A stretch of 59,561 nt of DNA from Sedimentisphaerales bacterium (GTDB taxonomy: Bacteria > Planctomycetota > Phycisphaerae > Sedimentisphaerales > Anaerobacaceae): assembly GCA_016930645.1 (NCBI GenBank), contig JAFGGH010000058.1, positions 1-59,561 of the forward strand, read 5' to 3'. The notes below the pieces were generated by a model. It saw only the letters and a program-made list of their open reading frames with translations. It searched no databases and had not been told where the DNA came from. Shown in pieces: positions 1 to 10,208 of the stretch; within the stretch, counting starts at the first letter, position 1; every line of letters starts with the position of its first letter. The position numbers and the translations under genes are program-made.

Positions 1-163
1 GGTCGCCGATTTTTTTAGTCATCAGCCATCGGATGATTTTTGGGCCGAAGAGGATCGCAATCAGAAAGCTGGTGATGGCGGTAACTATGCAGCGGAACAT
101 TATGTCCTGATAGGCGTAAAAGCCTACGCGGTGTGTGAAACTGTTGCGAAAATAATAGAGCAA
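1..163 (-). CDS. mraY: Phospho-N-acetylmuramoyl-pentapeptide-transferase, N-terminal part, truncated by window edge
   Basis: Reverse-strand translation from a TTG start: (M)LYYFRNSFTHRVGFYAYQDIMFRCIVTAITSFLIAILFGPKIIRWLMTKKIGD, MraY-like; directly downstream of murF. Confidence 0.8.
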   Translation of the reverse strand, partial: MLYYFRNSFTHRVGFYAYQDIMFRCIVTAITSFLIAILFGPKIIRWLMTKKIGD

Positions 164-171
164 ATGGTAAA

Positions 172-1590
172 TCAATTTTTTTCCGTCTCAATCAGGATTT
201 TATCAAAAATTTGTTTCAGCTTATCTACAACTTTTTCGAGCCCGATGCTTCGCGAGCCTTTTACCAATACTATATCGTGAACTTTTATGAATTTGTGCAG
301 ATTATTACAAACCTGTTCGGAGTTTTGAAAATCATACACATCAATATCAGAATAAGCCATACTTTTTATCCTGTCTGAAGTAATCCGAGTCAAACGACCG
401 GCAGTCAAGAGAAGTTTAACCCGGGCGTTAACTATTGCACAACCAAGCTCATTATGCAGGTCAACTTCCCAGTCGCCCAACTCCAGCATATCACCACAAA
501 CAAAAACCGCCCTGCCCTGCTTTTGTCTGGCAACCGAGGAAAGGATTTCAAGAGCGTTTTTCATTGAGCCTGGATTGGCATTGTAGCAGTCATCGATAAC
601 GGTCAGGGTACCGAACTGTTTAATTTCGGCGCGCATAGGAATCGGTGCCAGATTTTCAATAACAGAAGCGAATCTTTCGGCAGAGATGCCGAACTGTTTA
701 CAGACAGCCCAGGCGGTGACAGCATTTTCGAGGTTGCCTTTTCCCGCGATCGGGACAGCTACAGAGACATTATCAATTTGAAATTTACTTTGAGTTTGTA
801 AGATGGAAAAAGTATCGGGTTTAATAATACAGGTTTGTGACAGGCCGAAGGTTTCGAATGAGTGGTTTTGCTTTTTAGCGGTATTAAGTAAATTCTCGTA
901 ATCGCCGCTTATAAGAAATTTGCCATCTGGTTTTAGGCCTTTGGCGATGGAAAGCTTTTCTTCGATAATCTTATCGATACTGCCGAAGCCTTCGAGATGG
1001 GAAGGATATACATTTGTAACTACAGCGATATCGGGCGCGGCGATATCGGAAAGGTGTGCTATTTCGCCGGGATGATTAGCTCCGAGTTCGGCGACTATGA
1101 TTTCGGTATCTTCATCGGCGTTTAATAAAGTAAGGGGCAGGCCGATTTGGTTATTGAAATTTTTCGGGGCCTGGAAAACTTTATAATGACTCTTTAAGAC
1201 GTGAGCAATTATGTGCCTTGTCGTTGTCTTACCGACGGAGCCGGTTATAGCGATTACTTTAAAGTTACAATCTCTTCGGTAATGGGCAGCCAATCGGCCG
1301 AGTGCTTCTACGGGGTCATCCACACCCAGTATAAAACTTCGATACTCATCAGATATTGGGAACCATTTATTAATGACAGCGCAGGCTGCGCCTTTTTGCA
1401 TGGCCTGGGCGACAAAATCATGGCCGTCGAAGTTTTCCCCTTCGATCGCGAAAAAACAATCACCGGGCTTGATGTTTCTCGAATCGGTTGAGACCGAAGA
1501 TACGAAACCGCCCTGCCGGTTGTAGTCGGCGTTTATAATTTCAGCAAGCTCTTCGAGTGAATATCGTTTCATACCAAGGCCTTTAAGCAA
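172..1590 (-). CDS. murF: UDP-N-acetylmuramoyl-tripeptide--D-alanyl-D-alanine ligase
   Basis: Mur ligase motifs (ITGSVGKTTT, DDCYNANPGSM), position between murE and mraY. Confidence 0.95.
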   Translation of the reverse strand: MLKGLGMKRYSLEELAEIINADYNRQGGFVSSVSTDSRNIKPGDCFFAIEGENFDGHDFVAQAMQKGAACAVINKWFPISDEYRSFILGVDDPVEALGRLAAHYRRDCNFKVIAITGSVGKTTTRHIIAHVLKSHYKVFQAPKNFNNQIGLPLTLLNADEDTEIIVAELGANHPGEIAHLSDIAAPDIAVVTNVYPSHLEGFGSIDKIIEEKLSIAKGLKPDGKFLISGDYENLLNTAKKQNHSFETFGLSQTCIIKPDTFSILQTQSKFQIDNVSVAVPIAGKGNLENAVTAWAVCKQFGISAERFASVIENLAPIPMRAEIKQFGTLTVIDDCYNANPGSMKNALEILSSVARQKQGRAVFVCGDMLELGDWEVDLHNELGCAIVNARVKLLLTAGRLTRITSDRIKSMAYSDIDVYDFQNSEQVCNNLHKFIKVHDIVLVKGSRSIGLEKVVDKLKQIFDKILIETEKN

Positions 1591-3086
1591 TTTTCGACGG
1601 CGGCTTTGTCGCTGAACGGTAATTTTTCTTTGCCGATTATCTGATAGTTCTCGTGGCCTTTGCCGGCGATTAGAATTATGTCGTCCTTCTGAGCGAGATT
1701 AACCGACAGTTCAATAGCTTTTGCTCTGTCTGGTTCGACGATGTTCGTACTGCGTACCGCGTACCGCGTACCGCGTAAATTTTCCTGTTTTTTGAAACCT
1801 GTTATTATGTCACTGATTATTGCCATTGGGTTTTCGGTTCTGGGATTGTCGCTGGTTACAATTGTGATATCGGCAAGCTGTTCGGCGACAGCGGCCATGC
1901 GAGGCCTTTTTGTTTTGTCCCTGTCGCCTCCGCAGCCGAAAACAACAATCAGCCTGCCTTTGCAAAGCGGTCTTAGAGTTGAAAGGACATTCTTCAGGGC
2001 ATCGTCGGTATGGGCATAATCGATAAAAATGTCGCTCGTCGCTTCCGCCTTCGCTGAAGCTTCGGCGGATAAACGTCGCTCGTCGCTCGGAATACTGACT
2101 CTCTCCAAGCGGCCTGGGACTGATTTGAGATTCGAGATACCTTTGGCGATTGTATCCATATCGAAGCCTGCGGAAAAGCACAGGCCTGCGGCGGCAAGAC
2201 AGTTGCTGACATTATGCAGGCCGGGCATAGTAGTGTGTACCTTTTCCGAGTATTCATTGTAAGACAAAGTAAAGCTCGTACCATCAATATCCGTTGATTC
2301 GATATGCGCTGTAATGTCTGCTGGTGTATCGATGCCATAATAAAGGATCTTGGCTTTTGTTTTTTTTGCGATTTTTTTCGATTGCGGAGAGGCAGCATTT
2401 AATATCGTGGTCGCATCGGCAGAGAGATTTTCGAAGAGAATGGCTTTGGCATGAAGGTAGGCATCTTCAGTTTTGTGGTAATCGAGGTGGTCACCGGTCA
2501 GATTTGTAAAAGCGGCGGCAGTGAAATCAATTTCAGCTAAGCGGTTCTGGCTGAGGGCGTGACTGCTGGCTTCGATGACCATATATTGTACGCCTGTATC
2601 TACCATCTGCTTTTGGGCGGCGGCGATAGTGATACAATCGGGTGTTGTCAACGGCGCATTGGTTATACCTCTGCCGGTATCATAAAAGACGGTGCCAATC
2701 ATACCACATTTTTGATTGGCAAAATTGATTATCGAACGGACAAGAAAGGCAACAGTAGTTTTGCCGTTGGTTCCGGTAACAGCGAGGTTGATTAATTTTT
2801 TGGATGGATTGGCGTTTCGCATTTGGGCGAGAATGGCGGCGGCCTGGGCAGTATCGTCAACTTTGACTATTTTGTATTGCGTATCGCGTATCGCGTATCG
2901 CGTATTTTTGCAGACTACGACGCAGGAGGCACCCTTTTCAAATGCTTGTGTGACAAAATCGTGGCCGTCCTGTTCGGTGCCGGAAATGGCGACGAAAATA
3001 TCACCTGTGCCGACGTTACGAGAGTCGATGTGCACTCTCGGGGCGTTTTCAGAGTTAACCAGTTTAATCAGGGCTTTGAAATCCAT
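1569..3086 (-). CDS. murE: UDP-N-acetylmuramoyl-L-alanyl-D-glutamate--2,6-diaminopimelate-type ligase, with repeat-derived insertions
   Basis: AVTGTNGKTTVAFL, TTPDCITIAAAQKQMVDTGVQYMVIEASSHAL, DYAHTDDALKNVL, AGKGHENYQII. Confidence 0.95.
   Translation of the reverse strand: MDFKALIKLVNSENAPRVHIDSRNVGTGDIFVAISGTEQDGHDFVTQAFEKGASCVVVCKNTRYAIRDTQYKIVKVDDTAQAAAILAQMRNANPSKKLINLAVTGTNGKTTVAFLVRSIINFANQKCGMIGTVFYDTGRGITNAPLTTPDCITIAAAQKQMVDTGVQYMVIEASSHALSQNRLAEIDFTAAAFTNLTGDHLDYHKTEDAYLHAKAILFENLSADATTILNAASPQSKKIAKKTKAKILYYGIDTPADITAHIESTDIDGTSFTLSYNEYSEKVHTTMPGLHNVSNCLAAAGLCFSAGFDMDTIAKGISNLKSVPGRLERVSIPSDERRLSAEASAKAEATSDIFIDYAHTDDALKNVLSTLRPLCKGRLIVVFGCGGDRDKTKRPRMAAVAEQLADITIVTSDNPRTENPMAIISDIITGFKKQENLRGTRYAVRSTNIVEPDRAKAIELSVNLAQKDDIILIAGKGHENYQIIGKEKLPFSDKAAVENCLKALV
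1745..1777. repeat. Heptad repeat (GCGTACC)n inside murE
   Basis: TCGTACT GCGTACC GCGTACC GCGTACC GCGTA, 7-bp period. Confidence 0.85.
2031..2087. repeat. Heptad repeat (CGTCGCT) flanking a TCCGCC...GGCGGA hairpin, inside murE
   Basis: GTCGCTCGTCGCT - TCCGCCTTCGCTGAAGCTTCGGCGGA - TAAA - CGTCGCTCGTCGCTCGG. Confidence 0.8.
2872..2906. repeat. Heptad repeat (GCGTATC)n inside murE
   Basis: TTGTATT GCGTATC GCGTATC GCGTATC GCGTATT: five 7-bp units. Confidence 0.85.
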
Positions 3087-3238
3087 TTAATACTCATTAA
3101 TATAATGAATCATCGGCGATAGAGAGCCAATAGTGTGTATTTTAGTTAAATTAGGCAAAGTTGCAAGCAAAGCTGTTTTTATTCCTCGATAAATTTGTTA
3201 TTATTAGCGGTGTAAACGTTTTTTTAAGGGAATCAGTT

Positions 3239-4714
3239 ATGAAATCATTCGGATTTGTCGTTATAGCGGTTTTCTATCTGGCTTCATCGTATTGCCTATG
3301 TGCGACAGAGGATGCTGAATATTTAGCGATATTTATAGACGGGCACAAGTCCGGTTACGGAGTTCATACGCGAATCGTTGACGGCAATACCGTAAGAACC
3401 AGTGAGCAGATGGAGCTTACAATGGAGCGGATGGGAAGCCCTGTTTCTATCGGCACGACAGAAACATATATCGAGACGATTAAAGGCGAGCCGCTCGGAT
3501 TCGAGGCGGTAATGGACTGGAGCTTTATGCAGACGAAGATGACCGGCAAGGTGCTGGATAACGGCAAAGTCGAGGTAAAATCGGTTACGGGACAACTGGA
3601 AAGTGCGAAGACAATCGAATGGCCTAAAGGCGCGATGATGGCTGAGGGACTGCGACTGATGGAGCTTGAAAAAGGGCTTGTCAAAGGAGAGGAATTTTCG
3701 GCGTTGGTATTCAGTCCGTCACTGCTGCTGGCAATAAATGCTAAAGTGATAGTCGGTGACAAGAAAGAGGTTGATTTGTTGGGCAGAGTCGTAACTCTTA
3801 CCGAAGTTACAACCAAAATGACTATCCCCATGAGCGGAGAAATGACAAGCCTTGCTTACGTTGACGATGAGCTTAACGCGCTAAAAATGGTGATGCCGAT
3901 GATGGGTATGAAAATCGAGATGTTGGCCTGCTCGAAGGAATTCGCACTTAGTCCGAACGACCCGGCTGAGCTTATGAGCAAGGCATTTATCAAAAGCCCG
4001 AAGCCGCTTGGGGATTTAAGCTCGGTCACGTCAATCAAATATAAAATAAGACCTTCCGATACGACGAAGAATTTTAATATACCTTCCACTGACAACCAGA
4101 GTGTTGAAAAGCGAAGTGACGGGACGGCAATCTTGACTGTAAGACCTGTAAAGCTCAAATCTGATAAATTTCCCTATAAAGGCAGCGATAAAGAGGCCAT
4201 TGAAAACCTTAAGCCGAACAGGTTCATACAAAGTGATAACGAGATGATAATCAAACTGGCAAAAGAAGCGGTAGGCGATACTAAAAACGCCGCTATCGCG
4301 GTCAAAAGAATAGAGGCGTTTGTGGCTAAATATATAAATGACCGTAATCTATCTGTCGGATATGCCTCGGCTGTAGAGGTGGCTCAGAGCAGACAGGGAG
4401 ACTGTACGGAATTTGCCGTTTTGACGGCGGCTTTGTGCCGGGCGATCGGGATTCCGGCAAGGGTGGTTGCAGGCGTGGCTTATGTCAATGATTTTATGGG
4501 AATGCAAAACGCGTTCGGCGGACACGCCTGGACAGAGGCATACATCGCAGGCAAGTGGGTCGGCCTGGATGCTTCGTTTGTGGAACACGGCTGGGGCGGT
4601 TACGACGCAGGCCATATCGCTCTTGCGGCAGGGGCCGGCAGACCGGAAGATTTTATTCAAATGGTATTTTCACTCGGCTACTTCGAGATTGAAGCAGTTG
4701 AGATTCAGATGTAG
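3239..4714 (+). CDS. Exported transglutaminase-like domain protein
   Basis: N-terminal signal-like segment; core QGDCTEFAVLTAALCRAIGIPARVVAG...GGHAWTEAYI...WVGLDAS (Cys/His/Asp triad context); ATG at 3239 preferred over the ORF-track start. Confidence 0.85.
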   Translation: MKSFGFVVIAVFYLASSYCLCATEDAEYLAIFIDGHKSGYGVHTRIVDGNTVRTSEQMELTMERMGSPVSIGTTETYIETIKGEPLGFEAVMDWSFMQTKMTGKVLDNGKVEVKSVTGQLESAKTIEWPKGAMMAEGLRLMELEKGLVKGEEFSALVFSPSLLLAINAKVIVGDKKEVDLLGRVVTLTEVTTKMTIPMSGEMTSLAYVDDELNALKMVMPMMGMKIEMLACSKEFALSPNDPAELMSKAFIKSPKPLGDLSSVTSIKYKIRPSDTTKNFNIPSTDNQSVEKRSDGTAILTVRPVKLKSDKFPYKGSDKEAIENLKPNRFIQSDNEMIIKLAKEAVGDTKNAAIAVKRIEAFVAKYINDRNLSVGYASAVEVAQSRQGDCTEFAVLTAALCRAIGIPARVVAGVAYVNDFMGMQNAFGGHAWTEAYIAGKWVGLDASFVEHGWGGYDAGHIALAAGAGRPEDFIQMVFSLGYFEIEAVEIQM

Positions 4715-5085
4715 GCCGAAAAAATGAAACCACGGATTAACACGGATTATTATTAAATTTTTTGGACGCTGATTTCGCAGATTTTTAAGCCACAGAGATT
4801 TATTTTTTAACCACGAATCCGCCTTCGTCCCGATAAAAAAATCGGGACTACGCCGAGACAGGTTCACACGAATAAACACAAATTATTTTTCAGACACTGA
4901 TTTACACAGTTCTAAATTTATTCGTGATTTTTCTTTCTTAAAACGAATCCGCCGAGGGTAAGCAGGAAAAGCGTTGCCGGCTTGCCCACTATGGAGGCAT
5001 CGCCACAGGATAAAATCCTCGGTCATCAGTTCAATTGTAATAGCTTCTTTCAAAAAAATAGCTCCTGACCCCTTTTTCACCTTTT

Positions 5086-6954
5086 TTAGTCGAACTGGAT
5101 GTCGCTAAGGACGAGCTGGACGGAGGTTGTGCCGTTGAAGTGGTTGATGTCCGGCTCGTAAGCAACATGGAAGCAGTCTTTTTCCAGAAGTTTCTTTTCC
5201 AGCTTACCCATACCGAAACCGATGCAGCGAATCGAATTGGTGTTGTCGGTAACGGCAAGCTGCAAATGGTCGCTGCGAGCGCCGACCCTTCTGGGTTGTG
5301 CAGCAAGGCGGACGCCTTTTGTAGCGAAAAGGGGTTTGGGATTTCCCTGGCCGAACGGGCCGAGTAACTGTAATTGCTTTACCGTTTCGTGACTAAAATG
5401 CTCCAGAGGAGCGACTGCATCGATACTGATTTTGGCAACGAGGTCCTGCTCGATGAGATTATCCTTAGCAAAAGATTCGAAATCGCTCGCGAATTGTTCG
5501 ATGTTCTCTGCTGGTAATCTTACGCCTGCCGCCATCGCGTGGCCGCCGAAGTTTTTCAGGTGCTTCGAGCAGGCTTTGATTGCGGAGAGAATATCGAAGC
5601 CTTCGATGGACCTGCCTGAACCCTGAGCAATTAATTCTGAGGTGTTGAAAAGTATTGTCGGTCGGTGGTATTTATCAATGATTCGCGAAGCAACTATTCC
5701 TATAACACCGATGTGCCAATCGGGGCTTGATAAGACTATGGTTTTATTATCGGGGTGATTCAGGTGTTGCCGGACAATTATTTCGCAGGCTTCTTTGAAG
5801 ATTTTCCTTTCGTATCGGCGTCGCTGTTCGTTTTGCTGCTTTAGGTATTCGGCGATTTTCATCGAGCGCATATCATTATCACTTGTCAGCAGCTCGACGG
5901 CCAGCCGGGCGTGTCCCATTCTGCCTGCCGCATTGAGCATCGGGGCAAGCCGAAAACCAATATCGTAACTGTCAAGTCCGCTGCCTGTCAGGCCTGCGGT
6001 TTCTATCAGTGCTTTGACGCCTGAAAGCTTACATTCGGCAAGGGTTCTGAGGCCGAAGCTCGTCAGGATTCTGTTTTCGCCTTTGAGGTCCATCACATCG
6101 GCAATAGTTCCCATTGCGGCCAGGCTTGTGGCATTTAGCATAAACTCGCGAAGGTCGGAACCGAGTCTGTCGCCTGCTGAAAATTCGCCGGCCAAAACCC
6201 AGGCGAGCTTGAAGGCTACCATCGCGCCGGACGAATCCTGATTTTGGTATGATGTGTCCATAGCAGGATGAACAATCGCTTTTGCTATAGGTAACTGTTC
6301 GTCGGGTCTATGGTGGTCTGTGATGATTAAATCGAGACCGAGTTTTTGCGCAAGTTCGGCGGACTGGACGGCGGTGATTCCGCAATCAACGGTTATCATC
6401 AGCTCGGTGCCTTCTTTTGCAAGAAATTCCACGGCTTCGGCGTTGAGGCCGTAACCTTCATCGACGCGGTGCGGGATATAAAAATCGACATTGCCGCCGA
6501 GGATTTGCATCAGGTGCCACAAAATCGAAATGCCGGTAATACCGTCAACATCGTAATCACCGTAAACGGTAATCTTTTTCTTGTCTTTTATAGCCTGGGT
6601 GATTATTTTTGCCGCCTCTGTTGCGCCGGGCATTTTTTCGGGCGGAATAAGCTCGGCAAGTCTTGGTCTTAGAAAAGATGAGGCGGTATGAATATCGTTA
6701 ATTCCGCGATTTAGCAGGACTTGTGCAACTATAGGTGAGATTTTCAGGGACTTGGCAAGCTGCTCGCAGCAGTCGTTGGCAGGGGTGATAATCCATTGTC
6801 TGGCGGCGTTTTTCGACGCTTTGCTTGTCCTTAACTTTTTATGCATCCCTGCGACCGACTGCATTTTCAGTATCCTGCCTGTAGATTTGATAAAAGTTTT
6901 ACGAGAATCGGTTATACCAAAACAGGTATCGGCATTACAAGAATAATCGCGCAA
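5086..6954 (-). CDS. recJ: Single-stranded-DNA-specific exonuclease RecJ (true start possibly 6864 or 6846)
   Basis: DHH motifs: VYGDYDVDGITG, DLIITDHHRPDE; DHHA1 motif SGRSIEGFDILSAI...GGHAMAAG. Confidence 0.95.
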   Translation of the reverse strand: MRDYSCNADTCFGITDSRKTFIKSTGRILKMQSVAGMHKKLRTSKASKNAARQWIITPANDCCEQLAKSLKISPIVAQVLLNRGINDIHTASSFLRPRLAELIPPEKMPGATEAAKIITQAIKDKKKITVYGDYDVDGITGISILWHLMQILGGNVDFYIPHRVDEGYGLNAEAVEFLAKEGTELMITVDCGITAVQSAELAQKLGLDLIITDHHRPDEQLPIAKAIVHPAMDTSYQNQDSSGAMVAFKLAWVLAGEFSAGDRLGSDLREFMLNATSLAAMGTIADVMDLKGENRILTSFGLRTLAECKLSGVKALIETAGLTGSGLDSYDIGFRLAPMLNAAGRMGHARLAVELLTSDNDMRSMKIAEYLKQQNEQRRRYERKIFKEACEIIVRQHLNHPDNKTIVLSSPDWHIGVIGIVASRIIDKYHRPTILFNTSELIAQGSGRSIEGFDILSAIKACSKHLKNFGGHAMAAGVRLPAENIEQFASDFESFAKDNLIEQDLVAKISIDAVAPLEHFSHETVKQLQLLGPFGQGNPKPLFATKGVRLAAQPRRVGARSDHLQLAVTDNTNSIRCIGFGMGKLEKKLLEKDCFHVAYEPDINHFNGTTSVQLVLSDIQFD

Positions 6955-6964
6955 AAAAGATTTG

Positions 6965-8050
6965 CTATTGCGCAGAAAGAACCGTTTGCAACAGCTCGTC
7001 TATCTCGGGATATTCCACCTGCCACCACTGGACAAGGCTGCCGTTATTAAGCAGCAGAATCAACGGGCTCTCGAAAATCCAGTCGCGGCTCAGGTCGAGT
7101 TTTCCTACCAGGGCGGTCGTATCGGCAGGAATTGGCTTTTCTTCATCGGGGCCATAGGGTGGGCCTTCGATAAAGGCAAATTGAATCGTTTCGTCAGCGG
7201 CATATTCCCGGCTGTACAGACTATAAAGCGGTATCGCTACTGCGCAATCCGGACAATCATAATGATAGAACAATATGATTTTTACATCTTTGTTAAGCTC
7301 GCCTGCGATATCGGTGTGTTTAAGCATAAGCTGCCATTCGGGAATATCATCCTCATTTATATCAATGTCGATTGGCACTAATTCACCAATGGAATCAGTG
7401 TCTGTTTCATTAATCTCGGCCGGAGGAATTGTTATGTAATTCGAGTCTATTTGAGGGTTGATTATTACGGGGGCTTCATTATTGCCAGGCGGGTCTTTCG
7501 GTTTTACAAGCTGAGTTTGCCATTTGTCTGGTTTTATCACAACATATTTTTCTGTTTTGTCAGGCGGTTTATTGAATACCAGAATCGGTATTAACGCGCC
7601 GAGTATAAAAGCGGTCGGCACAGCGACGACTATAAAGTGAAGCGGGTCCGGCCAGGGCGGAGGAAAAAACGTTTCACCCATCGGTCTGAATATAACAAGT
7701 AAAAGGAAAAGCGGGACATCCATAGCAAATAACGTTATTTGCGGGTCGACAACAATTCTGCCGAAGCAGCCGCAGGACTCCTGGCCGGTGATAGCTTTGT
7801 ACATGGTAACAGCAATGAAACCGGCAAAAGCGATTGTCACCAGCAGCCAGCCAGGCTTTTTGAACAGGCCCGATACCAGCCAGATACCTAAGCCTAATTC
7901 AAGCGGAATTTGAATAACGAAAAACAGCCAGGATTCCCAAAATCCCTTACTGATAACCGGCTCGGTGAGGATTTGATGAGCTTTAAGAACCGCCGCTACT
8001 ATCAACAGCAGCCCGGCTAACGTCATCACTATTCGATTAATTGCCTTCAT
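6965..8050 (-). CDS. MauE/DoxX-like membrane protein with C-terminal thioredoxin-like segment
   Basis: Four hydrophobic helices with CGCFG motif, then proline-rich linker and ILFYHYDCPDCAVA (CxxC). Confidence 0.65.
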   Translation of the reverse strand: MKAINRIVMTLAGLLLIVAAVLKAHQILTEPVISKGFWESWLFFVIQIPLELGLGIWLVSGLFKKPGWLLVTIAFAGFIAVTMYKAITGQESCGCFGRIVVDPQITLFAMDVPLFLLLVIFRPMGETFFPPPWPDPLHFIVVAVPTAFILGALIPILVFNKPPDKTEKYVVIKPDKWQTQLVKPKDPPGNNEAPVIINPQIDSNYITIPPAEINETDTDSIGELVPIDIDINEDDIPEWQLMLKHTDIAGELNKDVKIILFYHYDCPDCAVAIPLYSLYSREYAADETIQFAFIEGPPYGPDEEKPIPADTTALVGKLDLSRDWIFESPLILLLNNGSLVQWWQVEYPEIDELLQTVLSAQ

Positions 8051-8280
8051 AACGAGTAATTAACCACGAATGGACACGAATTAACACAGAAAAGTAAAAA
8101 TTATGGCAACCTCTAAAAATTCCCAAAGTCCAAGCCCCAAGCGCAAGTAACGGGATTTATCCGTTGCGGCGGATAAAAAATAAATATTTTTGTTTAGCAA
8201 CACCAATTTTTAGAGATATTCTTATTATATCAAAAAGACTTATACAAGGCAATACCACAGCACCGGCCTTGGAAATGGTG

Positions 8281-9042
8281 TTACGTTTTCATAAACAGGC
8301 CGCCGTTTACCGCGATAGACTCGCCTGTAATAAAACCTGCGGCATCGGAAGCCAAAAACAGGATGGCTTTGGCGATATCTTCCGCTGTGCCGTTTCTTTT
8401 TAGCGGGGTTTGACGGGCGATTTTCTTTTTTCTTTCGGGTGTGCTGAACTGGTCGTGAAAACGGGTATCAATCAGGCCGGGCACAACACAATTTACACGT
8501 ATACCATATTTAGCGAACTCTTTGGCCATCGAAATGGTCTCTGCGGCAACGGCAGCCTTAGCTCCAGCGTATATACCGGAGCCGCCACCGCCACCGGTAT
8601 AGGCGGCGACCGAGCCGATATTCACTATACAACCTTTGCTTTCTTTCAGATAAGGCAACGCTGCGCGGGTAACCAGAAAGACACTGCGCGTATTCGTTGC
8701 GAATACATTTTCGTGATATTCGAGCGTGCCTTCTTCGAAGCTCTGCCTGTCTATCAGTGTCCCGGCATTGTTTACTAATATGTCTATCCCCCCTGCCGCC
8801 TCGGCAAAGGCTCTGACCATTTTGTTGACCTGTTTCTCATTACGGACATCGGCCCGCAAAAGGCAGCCGTCGCTTAGTTTTTTAACTTCCGCTAAAGTCT
8901 TTTTCGCTCCATCTTTTGTCTTGAAGTAATGCACACCGACAAAGCAGCCTTGCTTTGCAAACATTATCGCCGCAGCCTGGCCGATACCGCTACTGGAGCC
9001 GGTAACCAAAACCTTCTTATCTTTCAAATCTTCGTAAATCAT
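8281..9042 (-). CDS. SDR-family oxidoreductase (FabG-like)
   Basis: VTGSSSGIGQAAA, NNAGT, YAGAKAA, GESIAVNGGL. Confidence 0.9.
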   Translation of the reverse strand: MIYEDLKDKKVLVTGSSSGIGQAAAIMFAKQGCFVGVHYFKTKDGAKKTLAEVKKLSDGCLLRADVRNEKQVNKMVRAFAEAAGGIDILVNNAGTLIDRQSFEEGTLEYHENVFATNTRSVFLVTRAALPYLKESKGCIVNIGSVAAYTGGGGGSGIYAGAKAAVAAETISMAKEFAKYGIRVNCVVPGLIDTRFHDQFSTPERKKKIARQTPLKRNGTAEDIAKAILFLASDAAGFITGESIAVNGGLFMKT

Positions 9043-9055
9043 ATTTTTTCAAAAT

Positions 9056-9076
9056 CCCCAGTTTCACTGGGGGTTC
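9056..9076. repeat. Hairpin CCCCAGT-TTC-ACTGGGG, fragment of the element at 33527
   Basis: 21-nt identity CCCCAGTTTCACTGGGGGTTC with 33528..33548; overlaps the rmuC stop codon. Confidence 0.85.
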
Positions 9077-10089
9077 TCTTTGGTTTGTATTTGTTCCAAC
9101 TGGATGCCGAAGCGGTCGAGGGTTTTCTGGCCCTGCTCGTACTTCGTATAGGAATTTCTTATATGCGTTCCGAGCGTGTCCCAGTCACCGAGGAAACCGG
9201 CAAAAGAGGCGTTGAGCTTTGACAGATTCTGTCTGATTTCAGCAGCCTGCTTTTCAATCTGCAGGCCTTGCAGGCCCATCACAACAGTCATAAGATACGC
9301 ATAAAGAAGGTTCGGCGAAACCGGTATGACTTTCTTATCCAATGTGTACTGTATAATATCTTTAGCGTCATCGGTATATTTTACAACTGTTTCGTAATAT
9401 ATGTTTTCCGCGGGGATAAACATCAACGCGAAATCGAGCGTTCCTTCGGCAGGCCTGATATAATTAGACGATATTTTATCTATGTGCTTAATCACGTCAT
9501 TGTGAAACTGTTTCCGCAGTTTCGCTCTTTCTTCATCGGTTTCGGCTTTTACAAGGGCTTCGAAAGCAGGCAGTGGAAATTTAGCATCAACGGGGACAGA
9601 ATGTTCAGCCAGCTTTACAAGTGCGTCAACTTTCTGGCCGTCCCTGAAACCATACTGCAATTGGTAGCTGTCGGCAGGCAGGACATTTTGTAGCAGATTG
9701 GCCAGCGACCATTCGCCTAACTGGCCTCGCATTTTGGGTCTTGCCAGAATTTCCTGGAGGCGTTTGACATCGGTACCAAGCTGGAGCATCTGCTTATTAG
9801 TGCCCTGTAATTCGCCGATCTGGGAATTGAGCTGGCCGAGTACCTTCTGGCTGGTATCAAGGTTGCGGCTGATAGTCAGTTGGCTTGTGTGCAGAGTTTG
9901 ATTAAATGAATTTCTTGCGCCATCCTGAGCAGATTTCAGCGCTTCGAGCTGCTGCTGCAACATACCGATTGAAGCGCTTTGGCCTGAGATTTCCTTACTG
10001 CTCTTGAAATCCGATGCAAGGACCCAGACTAAAAGGCAGGCAACGACTGCCAGCAAAACTATGGCTATGATTATTAATGTCTCAAGCAT
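9064..10089 (-). CDS. rmuC: DNA recombination protein RmuC homolog
   Basis: Single N-terminal TM, coiled coil, GQLGEWSLANLLQNVLPADSYQLQYGF...VDAKFPLPAFE. Confidence 0.9.
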   Translation of the reverse strand: MLETLIIIAIVLLAVVACLLVWVLASDFKSSKEISGQSASIGMLQQQLEALKSAQDGARNSFNQTLHTSQLTISRNLDTSQKVLGQLNSQIGELQGTNKQMLQLGTDVKRLQEILARPKMRGQLGEWSLANLLQNVLPADSYQLQYGFRDGQKVDALVKLAEHSVPVDAKFPLPAFEALVKAETDEERAKLRKQFHNDVIKHIDKISSNYIRPAEGTLDFALMFIPAENIYYETVVKYTDDAKDIIQYTLDKKVIPVSPNLLYAYLMTVVMGLQGLQIEKQAAEIRQNLSKLNASFAGFLGDWDTLGTHIRNSYTKYEQGQKTLDRFGIQLEQIQTKENPQ

Positions 10090-10208
10090 AATTATTCCCC
10101 TTTCTGTTTTATAAGATTATAGGTTCTCCTGTCTAATCAGTCAAAGCTCAATCAGATATACGTAAAATAAGGCTTGATAATTGCAAATGCGGTTTATATG
10201 GTTAAAAA

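Noticed and set aside
1201-3122. Plus-strand ORFs opposite murF/murE (e.g. 1201-1491, 2716-3090)
   Set aside because: Antisense shadows of well-conserved Mur ligase reading frames.
4740-5090. Small minus-strand ORFs 4670-4879 and 4883-5080
   Set aside because: Composed of the degenerate CACGGATT/CACGAAT repeats; no coding signature.
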